Shown piece after piece: positions 20,036 through 28,898 of a stretch of 48,395 bases of DNA. Location of the stretch: NCBI GenBank assembly GCA_003671185.1, contig QWPN01000110.1:1-48395 (forward strand), written 5' to 3'. The translations under genes were made by a program, and so were the position numbers. This DNA comes from Planctomycetota bacterium (GTDB taxonomy: Bacteria > Planctomycetota > Planctomycetia > Pirellulales > UBA1268). Positions within the stretch are counted from its first letter, which is position 1; every line of letters begins with the position of its first letter. The notes beneath the pieces are model-generated. The model saw only the letters and a program-made list of their open reading frames with translations. It did no database searches and had not been told where the DNA came from.

Positions 20036-21484
20036 TCACGTCAGCTGGTATTCCTTGATCTTGCGGTACAGCGTTCGTTCGCCGATGCCGAGCAGTTCGG
20101 CTGCCTGTTCCCGGTTGCCACCCGTGAGCTTGAGCGTCTCGGTGATAAACAGCCGCTCCACCTCCTCCAACGGCCGGCCCACCAGCGCCGCCAGGCCGGG
20201 CAGTGCTTCGGCTCCGGTCGGCACGGCCTGCGGTGCCGCGGCGGGCTCCAACTCGAGCGGCAGGTCGTCGACGTCCAGCGTCTCGTCACAATCGACCACC
20301 ACCATGCTCTCGACGACGTTGCGCAGCTGGCGCACGTTGCCCGGCCAGCCGTAGGAGCCGAGCCGCATGCGGGCGGCCAGCGACATGCCCTTGATCGTTT
20401 TGCCGTGCCGCTTGGCGAACTGCTTGACGAAGTGCTCGATCAACAGAGGGATGTCGGCCGCCCGCTCCCGCAGGGTGGGAATCGCGATCGTCACCACCTT
20501 GAGCCGGTGGTAGAGGTCGCTGCGGAACGAACCGGCGACGATGGCCTCCTCGAGGTTGCGGTTCGTGGCCGAGAGGATGCGCACGTTGACGCGTAGCGGC
20601 GCGTTCGAACCCACGCGGGTGATCTCTCCCGATTCCAGCACCCGCAGCAGTTTGATCTGCGTCGCCATCGGCATGTCGCCGACCTCGTCGAGAAACAGCG
20701 TCCCGCCGTTGGCGTACTCGAACTTGCCGACGCGGTCGCTGGAGGCGTCCGTGAAGGCCCCTTTGACGTGTCCGAACAGTTCGCTTTCCAGGATGTTCTC
20801 GCTGAGTGCGGCGCAATTGAGCGCCACGAAGGGCTTGTTCTTGCGCGGGCTGTTCTGGTGCACCGCCTGAGCCACCAGCTCCTTGCCCGTGCCGGTCTCG
20901 CCCTGGATCAAAAGGGTGGCGTCCGTGGGAGCGATGCGCTTGAGCCGCTCGATGAGGGCCACCATCTGCGGACTGGAGCCGACGACGCCCTCGAAGCCGA
21001 ACTTCTCGTCTAAGCGGCGGTTCAATTCCAGGTTCTGGCGGCGCAGACGCACGCCGGCCGAGGCCTTCTCCACGGCGGTGCGCAGATGGCCGAGGTCGAG
21101 TGGCTTCTGCAAGTAGGTGAAGGCACCCTGCTGCATGGCGGACACCGCGGAGGGGATCGTGCCGTGGCCGGTGACCACGATCACCTCGGTCTCCGGGGCA
21201 GCCTTCTTGGCCCGGGCCAGGATCTCCAGCCCGCCGATATCGTTCATCATCAGGTCGGTGACGACGACGTCGAACGGCTCCGCCTCGAGCCGGCGGGCGC
21301 CCTCGGCGCCGCCGCCCGCCACGGTCACCAGGCAGCCCAGCCGCCCCAGTCCCTCGCCCATCGTGCGGGCGTGTACGACGTCGTTGTCGACCACCAGGAC
21401 GCGGACGGGATCGGCCGAAACGTCCGCATCGTCGCTCGGTGCGGACGGGTCACCGGATCGGGATGGCACTGAGGGGTTCGCCAT
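20036..21484 (-). CDS. NtrC-family sigma-54-dependent response regulator with GAFTDA loop
   Basis: This 482-residue transcription activator has three domains. The receiver (residues 27-145) has phospho-acceptor D77 in VVVTDLMM. The AAA+ domain (about 167-400) has the P-loop GETGTGKE at 195-202 and the Walker [13 protein letters not shown] Fis-type helix-turn-helix lies at the C-terminus ([24 protein letters not shown]). The sigma-54-contacting loop reads GAFTDA at 242-247 where the consensus is GAFTGA. The rest of the AAA+ core, including an intact arginine-rich FRSDLYHRL segment, looks functional. The cognate kinase gene lies 51 bp upstream. Target genes cannot be inferred. Confidence 0.93.
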   Translation of the reverse strand: MANPSVPSRSGDPSAPSDDADVSADPVRVLVVDNDVVHARTMGEGLGRLGCLVTVAGGGAEGARRLEAEPFDVVVTDLMMNDIGGLEILARAKKAAPETEVIVVTGHGTIPSAVSAMQQGAFTYLQKPLDLGHLRTAVEKASAGVRLRRQNLELNRRLDEKFGFEGVVGSSPQMVALIERLKRIAPTDATLLIQGETGTGKELVAQAVHQNSPRKNKPFVALNCAALSENILESELFGHVKGAFTDASSDRVGKFEYANGGTLFLDEVGDMPMATQIKLLRVLESGEITRVGSNAPLRVNVRILSATNRNLEEAIVAGSFRSDLYHRLKVVTIAIPTLRERAADIPLLIEHFVKQFAKRHGKTIKGMSLAARMRLGSYGWPGNVRQLRNVVESMVVVDCDETLDVDDLPLELEPAAAPQAVPTGAEALPGLAALVGRPLEEVERLFITETLKLTGGNREQAAELLGIGERTLYRKIKEYQLT

Positions 21485-21535
21485 GGTGGGGATGGTACGA
21501 GGCGGTGCGGCGGCACGTCCAGTTGCCGGACGCGG

Positions 21536-22294
21536 TCACGCCGGCTGGCCGTGGCTGGAGGGCGGCAGGCGTGGCGGAGCTGGCAGCCAAATCGTGACTT
21601 TCGTGCCGCGGCCCGGGGCGCTCTCCACGTCGATCGTGCCACCGTGCGCCTCGACGATCTTGCGGGCCGTGGGCAGGCCCAGACCGGAACCACCCTGTTT
21701 GGTCGTGTAGAACGCGCGGAACACCTTGCCGAGCGTTTCCGCGTCCATGCCCGGGCCGGTGTCGATCAGCTCGAGGAGCACTCCCAGGCCGGCGGCACGG
21801 GTGCGCACCACGAGCTGCCCGCCCCCCTCCATCGCCTGCACGGCGTTGATCAGCAGGTTGAGGACGGCCGAGCGGAATGTCTCCCTGTCGAGGCGGACGG
21901 CGGGCAGCTCCGGGTCGAGATAGCGGACGATGTCGACGCCGGCCTCCTGGGCCCGGATCGCGAAGAAATCGAGCAGTTGCTCCACCTCCACGTTGAGGCT
22001 GCCGGGCTCGAGCGTGAGCGACTCCTGGCGGGCGAAGTCGAGAAAATCGCCGAGCAGTTTCTGCAGACGGTCGCATTCCTGCCGGACCAGGTCGATCTTG
22101 GCCTTGGCGCGGCGGTCCCGCTGCTTGGTGGGCGATTCGGGATCGCTGGTCTCGAAGTCCTCGGCCAGCAACTCCATGGTGAGGCGGATGGTGGACAGCG
22201 GGTTGCGGATCTCGTGGGCGAGGCCGCCCACGAGAGCCGCGAACTCCGCATATGTTTCCGCCCGGGAGGTTTCCGGTTCGTCGCCCGCCGACAT
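21536..22294 (-). CDS. NtrB-like soluble sensor histidine kinase
   Basis: This 252-residue kinase has no membrane segment and no recognisable sensory domain: the phospho-acceptor His is already at residue 27 (LAHEIRNPLS). The dimerisation helices run to about residue 95. The catalytic domain shows the N-box (NLLINAVQAM), G1 (DTGPGMD) and G2 (GGSGLGLPTARKIVEAHGG). It presumably phosphorylates the adjacent NtrC-like regulator. With no input domain, its signal must come through a partner protein or the short N-terminus. It lies 33 bp after pnp and may be co-transcribed with it. Confidence 0.92.
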   Translation of the reverse strand: MSAGDEPETSRAETYAEFAALVGGLAHEIRNPLSTIRLTMELLAEDFETSDPESPTKQRDRRAKAKIDLVRQECDRLQKLLGDFLDFARQESLTLEPGSLNVEVEQLLDFFAIRAQEAGVDIVRYLDPELPAVRLDRETFRSAVLNLLINAVQAMEGGGQLVVRTRAAGLGVLLELIDTGPGMDAETLGKVFRAFYTTKQGGSGLGLPTARKIVEAHGGTIDVESAPGRGTKVTIWLPAPPRLPPSSHGQPA

Positions 22295-22327
22295 GGCCGA
22301 TTCCGCCCTCGCCCGCGACCGTGATCG

Positions 22328-24460
22328 TCACTCCGCCGGGGCGCCGCTCCCTGCCTGCTCCCGGAGCACCGCCTTGCGGGAGAGCTTGACCCGGTCCTGA
22401 TCGTCGACGGCGATCACCTTGACCCGCATGATGTCGCCCACACGGCAGATGTCCGTCACGCTCTTCACGAACTCGTCGGACAGTTCGCTGACGTGGCATA
22501 GACCGTCCTTGCCGGGCACCAATTCCACGAAGGCACCGAAGTCCTTGATGCTCGTGACCCGGCCCTCGTAAATACGCCCGATCTGGATCGAGGCGGTGAG
22601 GGCCTCGACCTGGGCCATGGCCGCCATCGCGCCTTCGGCGTCGTGGCTGGCCACGGTGACCGTGCCGTCGTCCTCGACCTCGATGCTGGCACCGGTGGAT
22701 TCCTGGATCGCCCGGATGGTCTTGCCACCAGGACCGATGAGCAGGCCGATCTTCTCGGGGTTGATCCGCGTGCGCAGCAGCCGCGGGGCCCACACGGAAA
22801 TCTCCGGCCGCGGCCGGCGGATCGCCGAGAGCATCGTGCGCAGGATCTCCAGCCGGGCGTCTCGGGACTGCCGCAGCGTGGCCTCGATGATCGCCGGCGA
22901 GATGCCGTCGATCTTGAGGTCGAGCTGGATGCCCGTGATGCCGTTCTGCGAGCCGGCGATCTTGAAGTCCATGTCGCCGTAGTGATCCTCGTCGCCGATG
23001 ATGTCGGTGAGCAGCACCCAACGCTGCTCGGTCTCCTTGACGAGGCCCACCGAGATGCCCGCCACCGGGTGCGAGATCGGCACGCCGGCGGCCATCAGGC
23101 CGAGCGTGGCCCCGCACACCGACGCCATCGAACTCGAGCCGTTCGATTCGAGGATGTCGGAGATCACGCGGATCGTATAGGGAAACACGTCAGGATCCGG
23201 CAGCACCGGCTTCACGCTGCGCTCGGCGAGCGCGCCGTGGCCGAGTTCGCGCCGGCCGGGGCCGCGGATCGGTCGCACTTCGCCCACCGAGAACGACGGG
23301 AAGTAGTAGTCGAGCATGAACTTCTTGGAGTACTCGTCGATCAGGCCGTCGACCCGCTGCTCGTCCTTACCGGTGCCCAGCGTGATCGTGACCAGCGCCT
23401 GCGTCTCGCCGCGCTGGAAGACTGCCGAGCCGTGCACGCGAGGCAGCACGTCGACCTCGCAGTGGATGGACCGCAGGGTCTTGTGGTCGCGGCCATCGGG
23501 CCGCTTGCCCTCCAGGATCAACTCGCGGACCGCACGCTCCTCCAGCCCGTGCCAGACGTGCGCGAAGTCGGCGTCGCTCGTCCCGCCGGCCGCACCCGGC
23601 TTGGGCTGGAAGGCCGGCTCGCTAGGAGCCACCTCCGTCTTCGCCTTCTCCCGCAGCGCCTTCACGGCCTGGCCGCGATCCTGCTTGACGGGCGTGGCCT
23701 TGGCCAGCTTGAGGTCGGCCAGATAGCCGGTGGTGAGCCGTTCACGGAGCGCCGAGTAGTCGGCCAGCACGTACTCCTTCTTGGGCTTACCGGCCTTGCG
23801 GACCAACTCCTCCTGCATCTCGCAGATCGTGCGGATGACGCGGTGGGCCTCGTCGAGGGCCTGCAGCATGCGGTCCTCGGGCATCTCCCGGGCGAAGCCC
23901 TCGATCATGAGCACGGCGGTCGGGCTGCCCGAGACCACCAGATCGAGATCGCTTTCCTCGAGTTGGTCGATCGTGGGGAACGGCACGAAGCGGCCGTCGA
24001 TTTGTGCCAGCCGCACGCTGCCCAGCGGGCCGCGGAAGGGCAGGGGGGAGATGCACAGGGCGGCCGAGGCGCCGATCATGGCCAGCACATCGGGATCGTT
24101 CTGGCGGTCGCTGGCCAGCACGTTGGCCTGCACCTGGACCTCGTCGTAGAAGCCCTCGGGGAAGAGCGGCCGAATCGGGCGGTCCATGAGCCGGCTGGTG
24201 AGCGTCTCCTTGAGCGTGGGGCGTCCCTCACGCTTGAGGAAGCCACCCGGAAACTTGCCCGCCGCCGCCACTCGCTCCCGGTAGTCGCACGTGAGGGGGA
24301 AGAAATCGATGCCGGGGCGGGGCGCTCCCGTGGCCGTGGCCACGAGCACCACCGTCTCCCCGTAGCTTACGAGCACGCTGCCCGCGGCCTGCTTGGCCAG
24401 AAATCCGGTTTCGATCGCCAGTACATGGTCGCCGATCTGTCGTTCAACACGCTGCTTCAC
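22328..24460 (-). CDS. pnp: Polynucleotide phosphorylase
   Basis: PNPase degrades RNA 3' to 5' using phosphate and can add tails. The 710-residue protein is full length. It has a first RNase PH core (about 1-230), an alpha-helical domain, and a second RNase PH core (about 320-555, with the catalytic Asp segment DYYFPSFSVGEVRPIRGPGRRELGHGALAERS and DIIGDEDHYGDMDFKIAGS). A KH domain (IGPGGKTIRAIQ) and a C-terminal S1 domain (GRIYEGRVTSIKDFGAFVELV) follow. The start is a GTG at 24460 with a purine-rich GAAGGGAAG about 8 nt upstream. It follows rpsO, the common rpsO-pnp order. Confidence 0.97.
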   Translation of the reverse strand: MKQRVERQIGDHVLAIETGFLAKQAAGSVLVSYGETVVLVATATGAPRPGIDFFPLTCDYRERVAAAGKFPGGFLKREGRPTLKETLTSRLMDRPIRPLFPEGFYDEVQVQANVLASDRQNDPDVLAMIGASAALCISPLPFRGPLGSVRLAQIDGRFVPFPTIDQLEESDLDLVVSGSPTAVLMIEGFAREMPEDRMLQALDEAHRVIRTICEMQEELVRKAGKPKKEYVLADYSALRERLTTGYLADLKLAKATPVKQDRGQAVKALREKAKTEVAPSEPAFQPKPGAAGGTSDADFAHVWHGLEERAVRELILEGKRPDGRDHKTLRSIHCEVDVLPRVHGSAVFQRGETQALVTITLGTGKDEQRVDGLIDEYSKKFMLDYYFPSFSVGEVRPIRGPGRRELGHGALAERSVKPVLPDPDVFPYTIRVISDILESNGSSSMASVCGATLGLMAAGVPISHPVAGISVGLVKETEQRWVLLTDIIGDEDHYGDMDFKIAGSQNGITGIQLDLKIDGISPAIIEATLRQSRDARLEILRTMLSAIRRPRPEISVWAPRLLRTRINPEKIGLLIGPGGKTIRAIQESTGASIEVEDDGTVTVASHDAEGAMAAMAQVEALTASIQIGRIYEGRVTSIKDFGAFVELVPGKDGLCHVSELSDEFVKSVTDICRVGDIMRVKVIAVDDQDRVKLSRKAVLREQAGSGAPAE

Positions 24461-24671
24461 TACTACTTCCCTTCCTTCCCTTCGCGCCCGCGATCGTGCC
24501 GCGACAACCGTGGTTATCGCCCGGCGGGCATGCCATCCATCTGGAACCGGACGCGACGATGCGCCCGGATGAACCCCACTCCGTTGATCACGACCCTACC
24601 GTACCGGCACGTCCGGGACGGGGGGTGACCAGCAGCAATCAACGCCGTCCGCCGAGAACCCCGAGGGGCTG

Positions 24672-24941
24672 CTACTTGCGGATCTCCAAGCGGCGGATGA
24701 TGTCCAGATAGCGCTGCGGGGTGACCCGCTTCAGATAGTCAAGAAGCCGGCGACGTCGGCTCACCATCATCAGCAGGCCCCGCCGGCTGGCGAAGTCCTT
24801 GCTGTGCTTCTTGAAATGGTCCGTCAGATGCGAGATGCGCCCAGTGAGGAGGGCGATCTGGACTTCGGCGGACCCGGTGTCGGCGGTTCCGCGCCGATGG
24901 GCACCGATCAGTTCTTTTTTGCGTTCTTTCGTGAGCGACAT
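24672..24941 (-). CDS. rpsO: 30S ribosomal protein S15
   Basis: S15 is a primary binder of 16S rRNA that organises the platform of the 30S subunit. From the ATG at 24941 the protein is 89 residues, exactly the usual length. It contains the family segments DTGSAEVQIALLTGRISHLT, HFKKHSKDFASRRGLL and RRRRLLDYLK. An in-frame ATG at 24950 would add MSV, but the purine-rich GGGTGG ribosome-binding region (24951-24956) directly abuts it and is better spaced for 24941. The rpsO-pnp order is widespread. The 211-bp gap to pnp holds no gene. Confidence 0.97.
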   Translation of the reverse strand: MSLTKERKKELIGAHRRGTADTGSAEVQIALLTGRISHLTDHFKKHSKDFASRRGLLMMVSRRRRLLDYLKRVTPQRYLDIIRRLEIRK

Positions 24942-24950
24942 CACCGACAT

Positions 24951-24967
24951 CCACCCGCCACGGGTGG
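24951..24967 (-). promoter_or_regulatory. Stem-loop over the rpsO ribosome-binding region
   Basis: On the rpsO message, CCACCC (24967-24962) pairs perfectly with GGGTGG (24956-24951) around GTGGC, just upstream of the start codon. The 3' arm is the likely Shine-Dalgarno sequence. S15 is known to repress its own translation in several bacteria through differing leader structures, so this is a candidate autoregulatory element. The assignment is inference. Confidence 0.45.
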
Positions 24968-25001
24968 CATTGATTGTTGGGAGCGAAGTTCGTTGAACGG
25001 C

Positions 25002-25029
25002 AGTGTATCGGCACCGCCGCAAATTGCAA
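25002..25029 (-). promoter_or_regulatory. Candidate sigma-70-type promoter of rpsO
   Basis: On the minus strand, TTGCAA (25029-25024) and TACACT (25007-25002) are separated by 16 bp. Each matches 4 of 6 consensus bases. The transcript would start near 24995, giving a leader of about 55 nt that includes the rpsO hairpin. Confidence 0.35.
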
Positions 25030-25086
25030 CAGGCCCGTATTTCTTGCGTGCGCCACGCCGCAGGCACCGGCCGTCGTGATCGCGGG

Positions 25087-26136
25087 TCATGTTCGCCGCA
25101 CGGCGGCGGCACCGCGCTTCCTGCCCGTGCCCTGTGGCGTATGCACCACGTCCCAGGCAAGCCCCAACCGTTCCATCGCCAGGATCACCCAGTATGTGGA
25201 GTCAAATTCCCACCACCGATGCCCGTGGGCGGCCATGCGCTGGTAGGCGTGGTGGTTGTTGTGCCAGCCTTCGCCAAAGGCCAGCAGGCCGACCCACCAC
25301 AGGTTACGCGAATCATCCGTGGTCTCGTAGTTGCGATAGCCCCACATGTGGGTCGCCGAGTTCACGAACCAGGTGATGTGGAACACGATCACCATGCGGA
25401 CGGCGAGCCCCCACACGAGCCAGGAGATGCCCGTGAAGCGGTCGTACAGCAGCCAGCCGGAGGCGAGCAAGGCGGTGCCGATGAGAAAGTGCCAGAGCAG
25501 GAACGTGACGTGCAGGAAACGGACGCCGGCGTCGCGTTCCAGGTCCGGGGCCCAGCGCCGGGTGTGGGCGGCGACTTCCTCGGCCGTGTGCCGCGGAAAC
25601 AGCCAGAGCATGTGGGACCACAGGCCGCCATCGCGGGGAGAATGCGGGTCGCCGTCCTGGTCGCTGAAGGCGTGGTGCTTGCGATGATTGGCCACCCACA
25701 CGAGCGCGGAACCCTCGCCGGAAATGCCACCCAGGAAGGCGAACAGGAAACGCACGGGCGCCGACGTGACGAAACTGCCGTGCGTGAGCAGACGGTGGTA
25801 TCCCAGGCACACGCCCAGGCCGCCCGTGATCCAGTACAGCACCATGCAGATGGCGAGGCCCGACCAGGTGAAGAAAAACGGCGCCGCCAGTGCCGCCAGA
25901 TGGACTCCGCCGATCCAGATGAAGACCGCCCAGTCCAGATCGCCCCAACGTTCGCGGCCGCCCTCGCGCCGTGGCTCATGACGGTCGGCGGCCGCCTCGC
26001 CGCCGCCGGACGAGGCCGCTGCCGACAGCGGGTCGTACACCGCGGACCGGCCGAAATCGTCGCCAGCCTCGAGCACCATCGCGGTGGACGAGGCGGTGTC
26101 GTCGGGCTCGGAGGACGTGTCGCGCGGTGGTGTCAT
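25087..26136 (-). CDS. Membrane fatty acid desaturase, acyl-CoA delta-9 type
   Basis: This 349-residue integral membrane protein has the three histidine boxes of diiron fatty acyl desaturases in the right order: HRLLTH, HRKHH and HNNHH (in EGWHNNHHAYQ). Two pairs of hydrophobic segments flank them. It should insert a double bond into acyl chains and so adjust membrane fluidity. The first 75 residues are a charged, low-complexity leader. The start ATG at 26136 is chosen because upstream sequence looks non-coding and contains an inverted repeat; a purine stretch lies about 15 nt upstream. No ferredoxin or cytochrome b5 domain is fused. It lies 145 bp upstream of rpsO, probably as an independent unit. 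Confidence 0.9.
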   Translation of the reverse strand: MTPPRDTSSEPDDTASSTAMVLEAGDDFGRSAVYDPLSAAASSGGGEAAADRHEPRREGGRERWGDLDWAVFIWIGGVHLAALAAPFFFTWSGLAICMVLYWITGGLGVCLGYHRLLTHGSFVTSAPVRFLFAFLGGISGEGSALVWVANHRKHHAFSDQDGDPHSPRDGGLWSHMLWLFPRHTAEEVAAHTRRWAPDLERDAGVRFLHVTFLLWHFLIGTALLASGWLLYDRFTGISWLVWGLAVRMVIVFHITWFVNSATHMWGYRNYETTDDSRNLWWVGLLAFGEGWHNNHHAYQRMAAHGHRWWEFDSTYWVILAMERLGLAWDVVHTPQGTGRKRGAAAVRRT

Positions 26137-26176
26137 ATGACGGCCCGTGCCTTTCGCTGGAAGGATGAAGATGCGT

Positions 26177-26194
26177 CGTGTCCAAAACGACACG
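26177..26194. promoter_or_regulatory. Inverted repeat upstream of the desaturase gene
   Basis: CGTGTC (26177-26182) and GACACG (26189-26194) flank a 6-bp spacer, about 40 bp upstream of the desaturase start. Size and position fit a repressor or activator site. No regulator can be named, and 6-bp arms can occur by chance in GC-rich DNA. Confidence 0.25.
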
Positions 26195-26272
26195 TTACCA
26201 CTCTGACGGCAGAGCGGTGATTCCGACAGCGCCGCGGCGTCAGGTTTTGGTCCGACCCGGGTCAAAAATCTG

Positions 26273-27574
26273 TCAAAATGCCCCGCCGCCGCTCGTTGGA
26301 GGGGGGTTCGACGCCCGTTGCCCGTCGCCTGCCGGCGGCGGGACGCCGTCTGGCAACACCGACATCAGCCAGGCACCGGGGCCGGATGCCGGCACGTAGG
26401 CGGTGTCTGGAGCCGCCAACATCCAGGCCAATCGCTCGAACGGCACGACCGTGGTGGGTGCGTCGAGCAACGGTCTGCCCTCCGCTACCACCATCCCCTC
26501 GCGCAGTCCGCCGGCCGGCAGGATCCGGGCCCCGTTCGGGCCGAATCGCAGCACGCATGCCATGGCATCGATCGCCCGCTCCGATCGCGTCGCGGGGGGC
26601 GACGATCGCGGTTGGCAACCCAGGGCCATGCCGATCCTGTCGAGCAGTCGGCCGTCGATCCAGCCTGGGCCGGCCGACCACCCGATCGCGCCGCCGCAGA
26701 GCCGGCCCTGCTGCCACGTCACGTCGTTCAGGTCGACCGTCGCCGTGCCCGCCGCTCGCGATCCCAGAGCCGCCGCGCAGGCGGCCACATCGATCTCGGC
26801 GATGCGGCCCGCGACCGTTCCGCCCCAGGAACCAGCGTCGCGCGTAACCCGCAAGGTGCCGGACGCCAGCGCCGTCGGGCCCAGGGAACTGCCGGCCGTG
26901 GTCCCTCCACCCACCAGGGCGACGACGATCCCCCAAGGGATCGGGTCGGTGCACGAGGCTTCGACCTCGACGCGGTCGATCGCCGCCCCCGTGGCATCGC
27001 GTGACCAGGTGCGCACGATGCGGACCTCGTCGCCGGCGGCAGCGTGGCGTACGACGCGGATCGCCCGCGAACCGGCTTGCGCGACGCACTCCACGCGCAG
27101 CGGCGTCGCCGGCCCAGTGGCCGCAACCGACGCGGCAGACGCATCCCACTGAAAGTCGGCCACCTCGACGACACAACTGCGGGGGAAACGCGCCTCGCCC
27201 TGCAGCCAATCGCGGGCCAAGGCCGCCAGTAGCCTCGCCGCGTGCTCGTCGCAGCGGAGTCGATCGATCAGCAGCCGATCCTCGGTGGCCGCCGACTCGG
27301 CCTCGACGCGCGGGAGGTCGAGCACGCGCTGGCCGGCCGCATCGAGGAGGGTGCAGCGGTCGGCGCGGACGGCGCCGGGCCGCAGATGGGCCACCGCACC
27401 CACCTCCAGGGCCAGCCCCAGACGCTGTTGCCAGGCCTGCCGCAGCGAGTCACGGTGTGAGGCCGAGCGGATGTGCACCGCCCAGGCCAGCAGGGCGACG
27501 CAGGGCAGGAGCCCGGCCGCCAGGAACGCGACACGCGCGCGGCGGACCCGGGCGGCGGACCGTGCGATGAACAT
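26273..27574 (-). CDS. Membrane-anchored protein of unknown function
   Basis: This 433-residue protein has a basic N-terminus and one hydrophobic helix (about 16-34), so it is likely anchored with the rest outside the cytoplasm. The body is beta-rich and Ala/Gly/Arg-rich (VRADRCTLLDAAGQRVLDLPRVEAESA, CVVEVADFQWDA). It vaguely recalls AsmA-like or other large envelope proteins, but no motif is diagnostic. The C-terminus is Pro/Gly-rich. A good GGAGG lies 7 nt before the ATG. The gene begins 30 bp after aroC and is probably co-transcribed with it. Confidence 0.7.
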   Translation of the reverse strand: MFIARSAARVRRARVAFLAAGLLPCVALLAWAVHIRSASHRDSLRQAWQQRLGLALEVGAVAHLRPGAVRADRCTLLDAAGQRVLDLPRVEAESAATEDRLLIDRLRCDEHAARLLAALARDWLQGEARFPRSCVVEVADFQWDASAASVAATGPATPLRVECVAQAGSRAIRVVRHAAAGDEVRIVRTWSRDATGAAIDRVEVEASCTDPIPWGIVVALVGGGTTAGSSLGPTALASGTLRVTRDAGSWGGTVAGRIAEIDVAACAAALGSRAAGTATVDLNDVTWQQGRLCGGAIGWSAGPGWIDGRLLDRIGMALGCQPRSSPPATRSERAIDAMACVLRFGPNGARILPAGGLREGMVVAEGRPLLDAPTTVVPFERLAWMLAAPDTAYVPASGPGAWLMSVLPDGVPPPAGDGQRASNPPPTSGGGAF

Positions 27575-27604
27575 CCCTGTTCCTCCGCGTGTGCGGGAAC
27601 TCCG

Positions 27605-28744
27605 TCAGCGGTCGCGTGCCATGTCGTGATACAGCTTCCAGCGGCCGCGCATCTCTTCGACGCTGTCGGCGCCGAACTTGTCCACCAGCGCGGCCGCCAC
27701 CTCGAAGGCCACCACGCTCTCGACGATCACGCTGGCCGCGCTGACGGCGCAGACGTCGCTGCGCTCGTAGGCGGCTTCCTCTGGCTGCTTGGTCCGCAGG
27801 TTCACCGAGTCCAGCGGCTTGCGCAGCGTGCTGATCGGCTTCATCGCGGCCCGCACCACAAGCGGCTGGCCGTTTGTCATTCCCGCCTCCAGCCCGCCGG
27901 CATTGTTCGTGGGGCGGGTGAATCCCAACTGGGGCCCGTCGCGCAGCGCGGGGTCGAAATGGATCGGGTCGTGCACGTCGGAGCCGCGGCGGCGCGCCGC
28001 CTCGAAGCCCATGCCGATCTCCACGCCCTTGATCGCCTGCACGGCCATCACGGCCTGGGCCAGCCGGCCGTCGAGCTTGCGGTCCCACTGCGCGTGCGTG
28101 CCCAGGCCGATCGGCAGGCCGTCGACCCGCACTTCCACGACACCGCCCAGGGTGTCGCCCTCCTTGCCGACGCGGTCGATCAGCGACATCACCTCGGGAT
28201 CCTTGTCGGGATGCAGCGAGTAGATTTCGCTCGAGTCACGAATCGCGCGGAGTTCGGGCAGGGTTCCGGCGCGAGTGCCGAGCACGATGCCGCCGAGTTC
28301 CGTGACCCAGCCGCCGACCTCGATGCCGAACACCGAGAGCAACTGACGGGCCAGGCCTCCGGCCGCGACGCGGGCCGCGGTCTCGCGGGCGCTGGCCCGC
28401 TCCAGCACGGCCCGGACACCGCCCATGTGCTTGATCGAGCCGGGCAGGTCGGCGTGGCCGGGCCGGGGCCGATCGACGTCGTCGAGTTTCTCGAGCTTGG
28501 CGTCCTTGTTGATCACCTCGAGGGCCAGTGGGCTGCCGAGGGTGACGCCGCGCCACAGCCCGGAGAGAAACGCGACGGTGTCGGTTTCGATCCGCTGCCG
28601 GCCGCCGCGGCCATACCCTCCCTGTCGCCGCCGTAACTCAGCGTCGATCGCGGCCACGTCGACTGCCAATCCGGCCGGAAATCCGTCAATCAGGGCCACG
28701 AGCGCGGGGCCGTGCGATTCACCGGCGGTCCAGTAGCGGAGCAT
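27605..28744 (-). CDS. aroC: Chorismate synthase
   Basis: It makes chorismate from EPSP, the last common step to aromatic amino acids, and needs reduced FMN. The 379-residue protein has the usual landmarks: WTAGESHGPALV at the N-terminus, the signature RPRPGHADLPGSIKH, the basic RASARETAARVAAG, the Gly-rich GRGGRQRIE and the C-terminal region TNNAGGLEAGMTNGQPLVVRAAMKPI. The start ATG at 28744 begins directly with MLRYWTAGE. It is the third shikimate-pathway locus in the window, about 9.4 kb from aroDE-aroK. Confidence 0.97.
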   Translation of the reverse strand: MLRYWTAGESHGPALVALIDGFPAGLAVDVAAIDAELRRRQGGYGRGGRQRIETDTVAFLSGLWRGVTLGSPLALEVINKDAKLEKLDDVDRPRPGHADLPGSIKHMGGVRAVLERASARETAARVAAGGLARQLLSVFGIEVGGWVTELGGIVLGTRAGTLPELRAIRDSSEIYSLHPDKDPEVMSLIDRVGKEGDTLGGVVEVRVDGLPIGLGTHAQWDRKLDGRLAQAVMAVQAIKGVEIGMGFEAARRRGSDVHDPIHFDPALRDGPQLGFTRPTNNAGGLEAGMTNGQPLVVRAAMKPISTLRKPLDSVNLRTKQPEEAAYERSDVCAVSAASVIVESVVAFEVAAALVDKFGADSVEEMRGRWKLYHDMARDR

Positions 28745-28898
28745 GGGGGCGGGTCCGTCGGAAGCGGATGAGGGCGGGCGAATGATTCGATTCTAGTTCG
28801 GCCGCCGGGACCACCCTAGAGCGAAACCCCCAGCGAAACCCGGCCCGGATTCGACGCGCGAGCCCCGGCGACCGCCCTGGTGCGGTCTGTCTCGAGCT

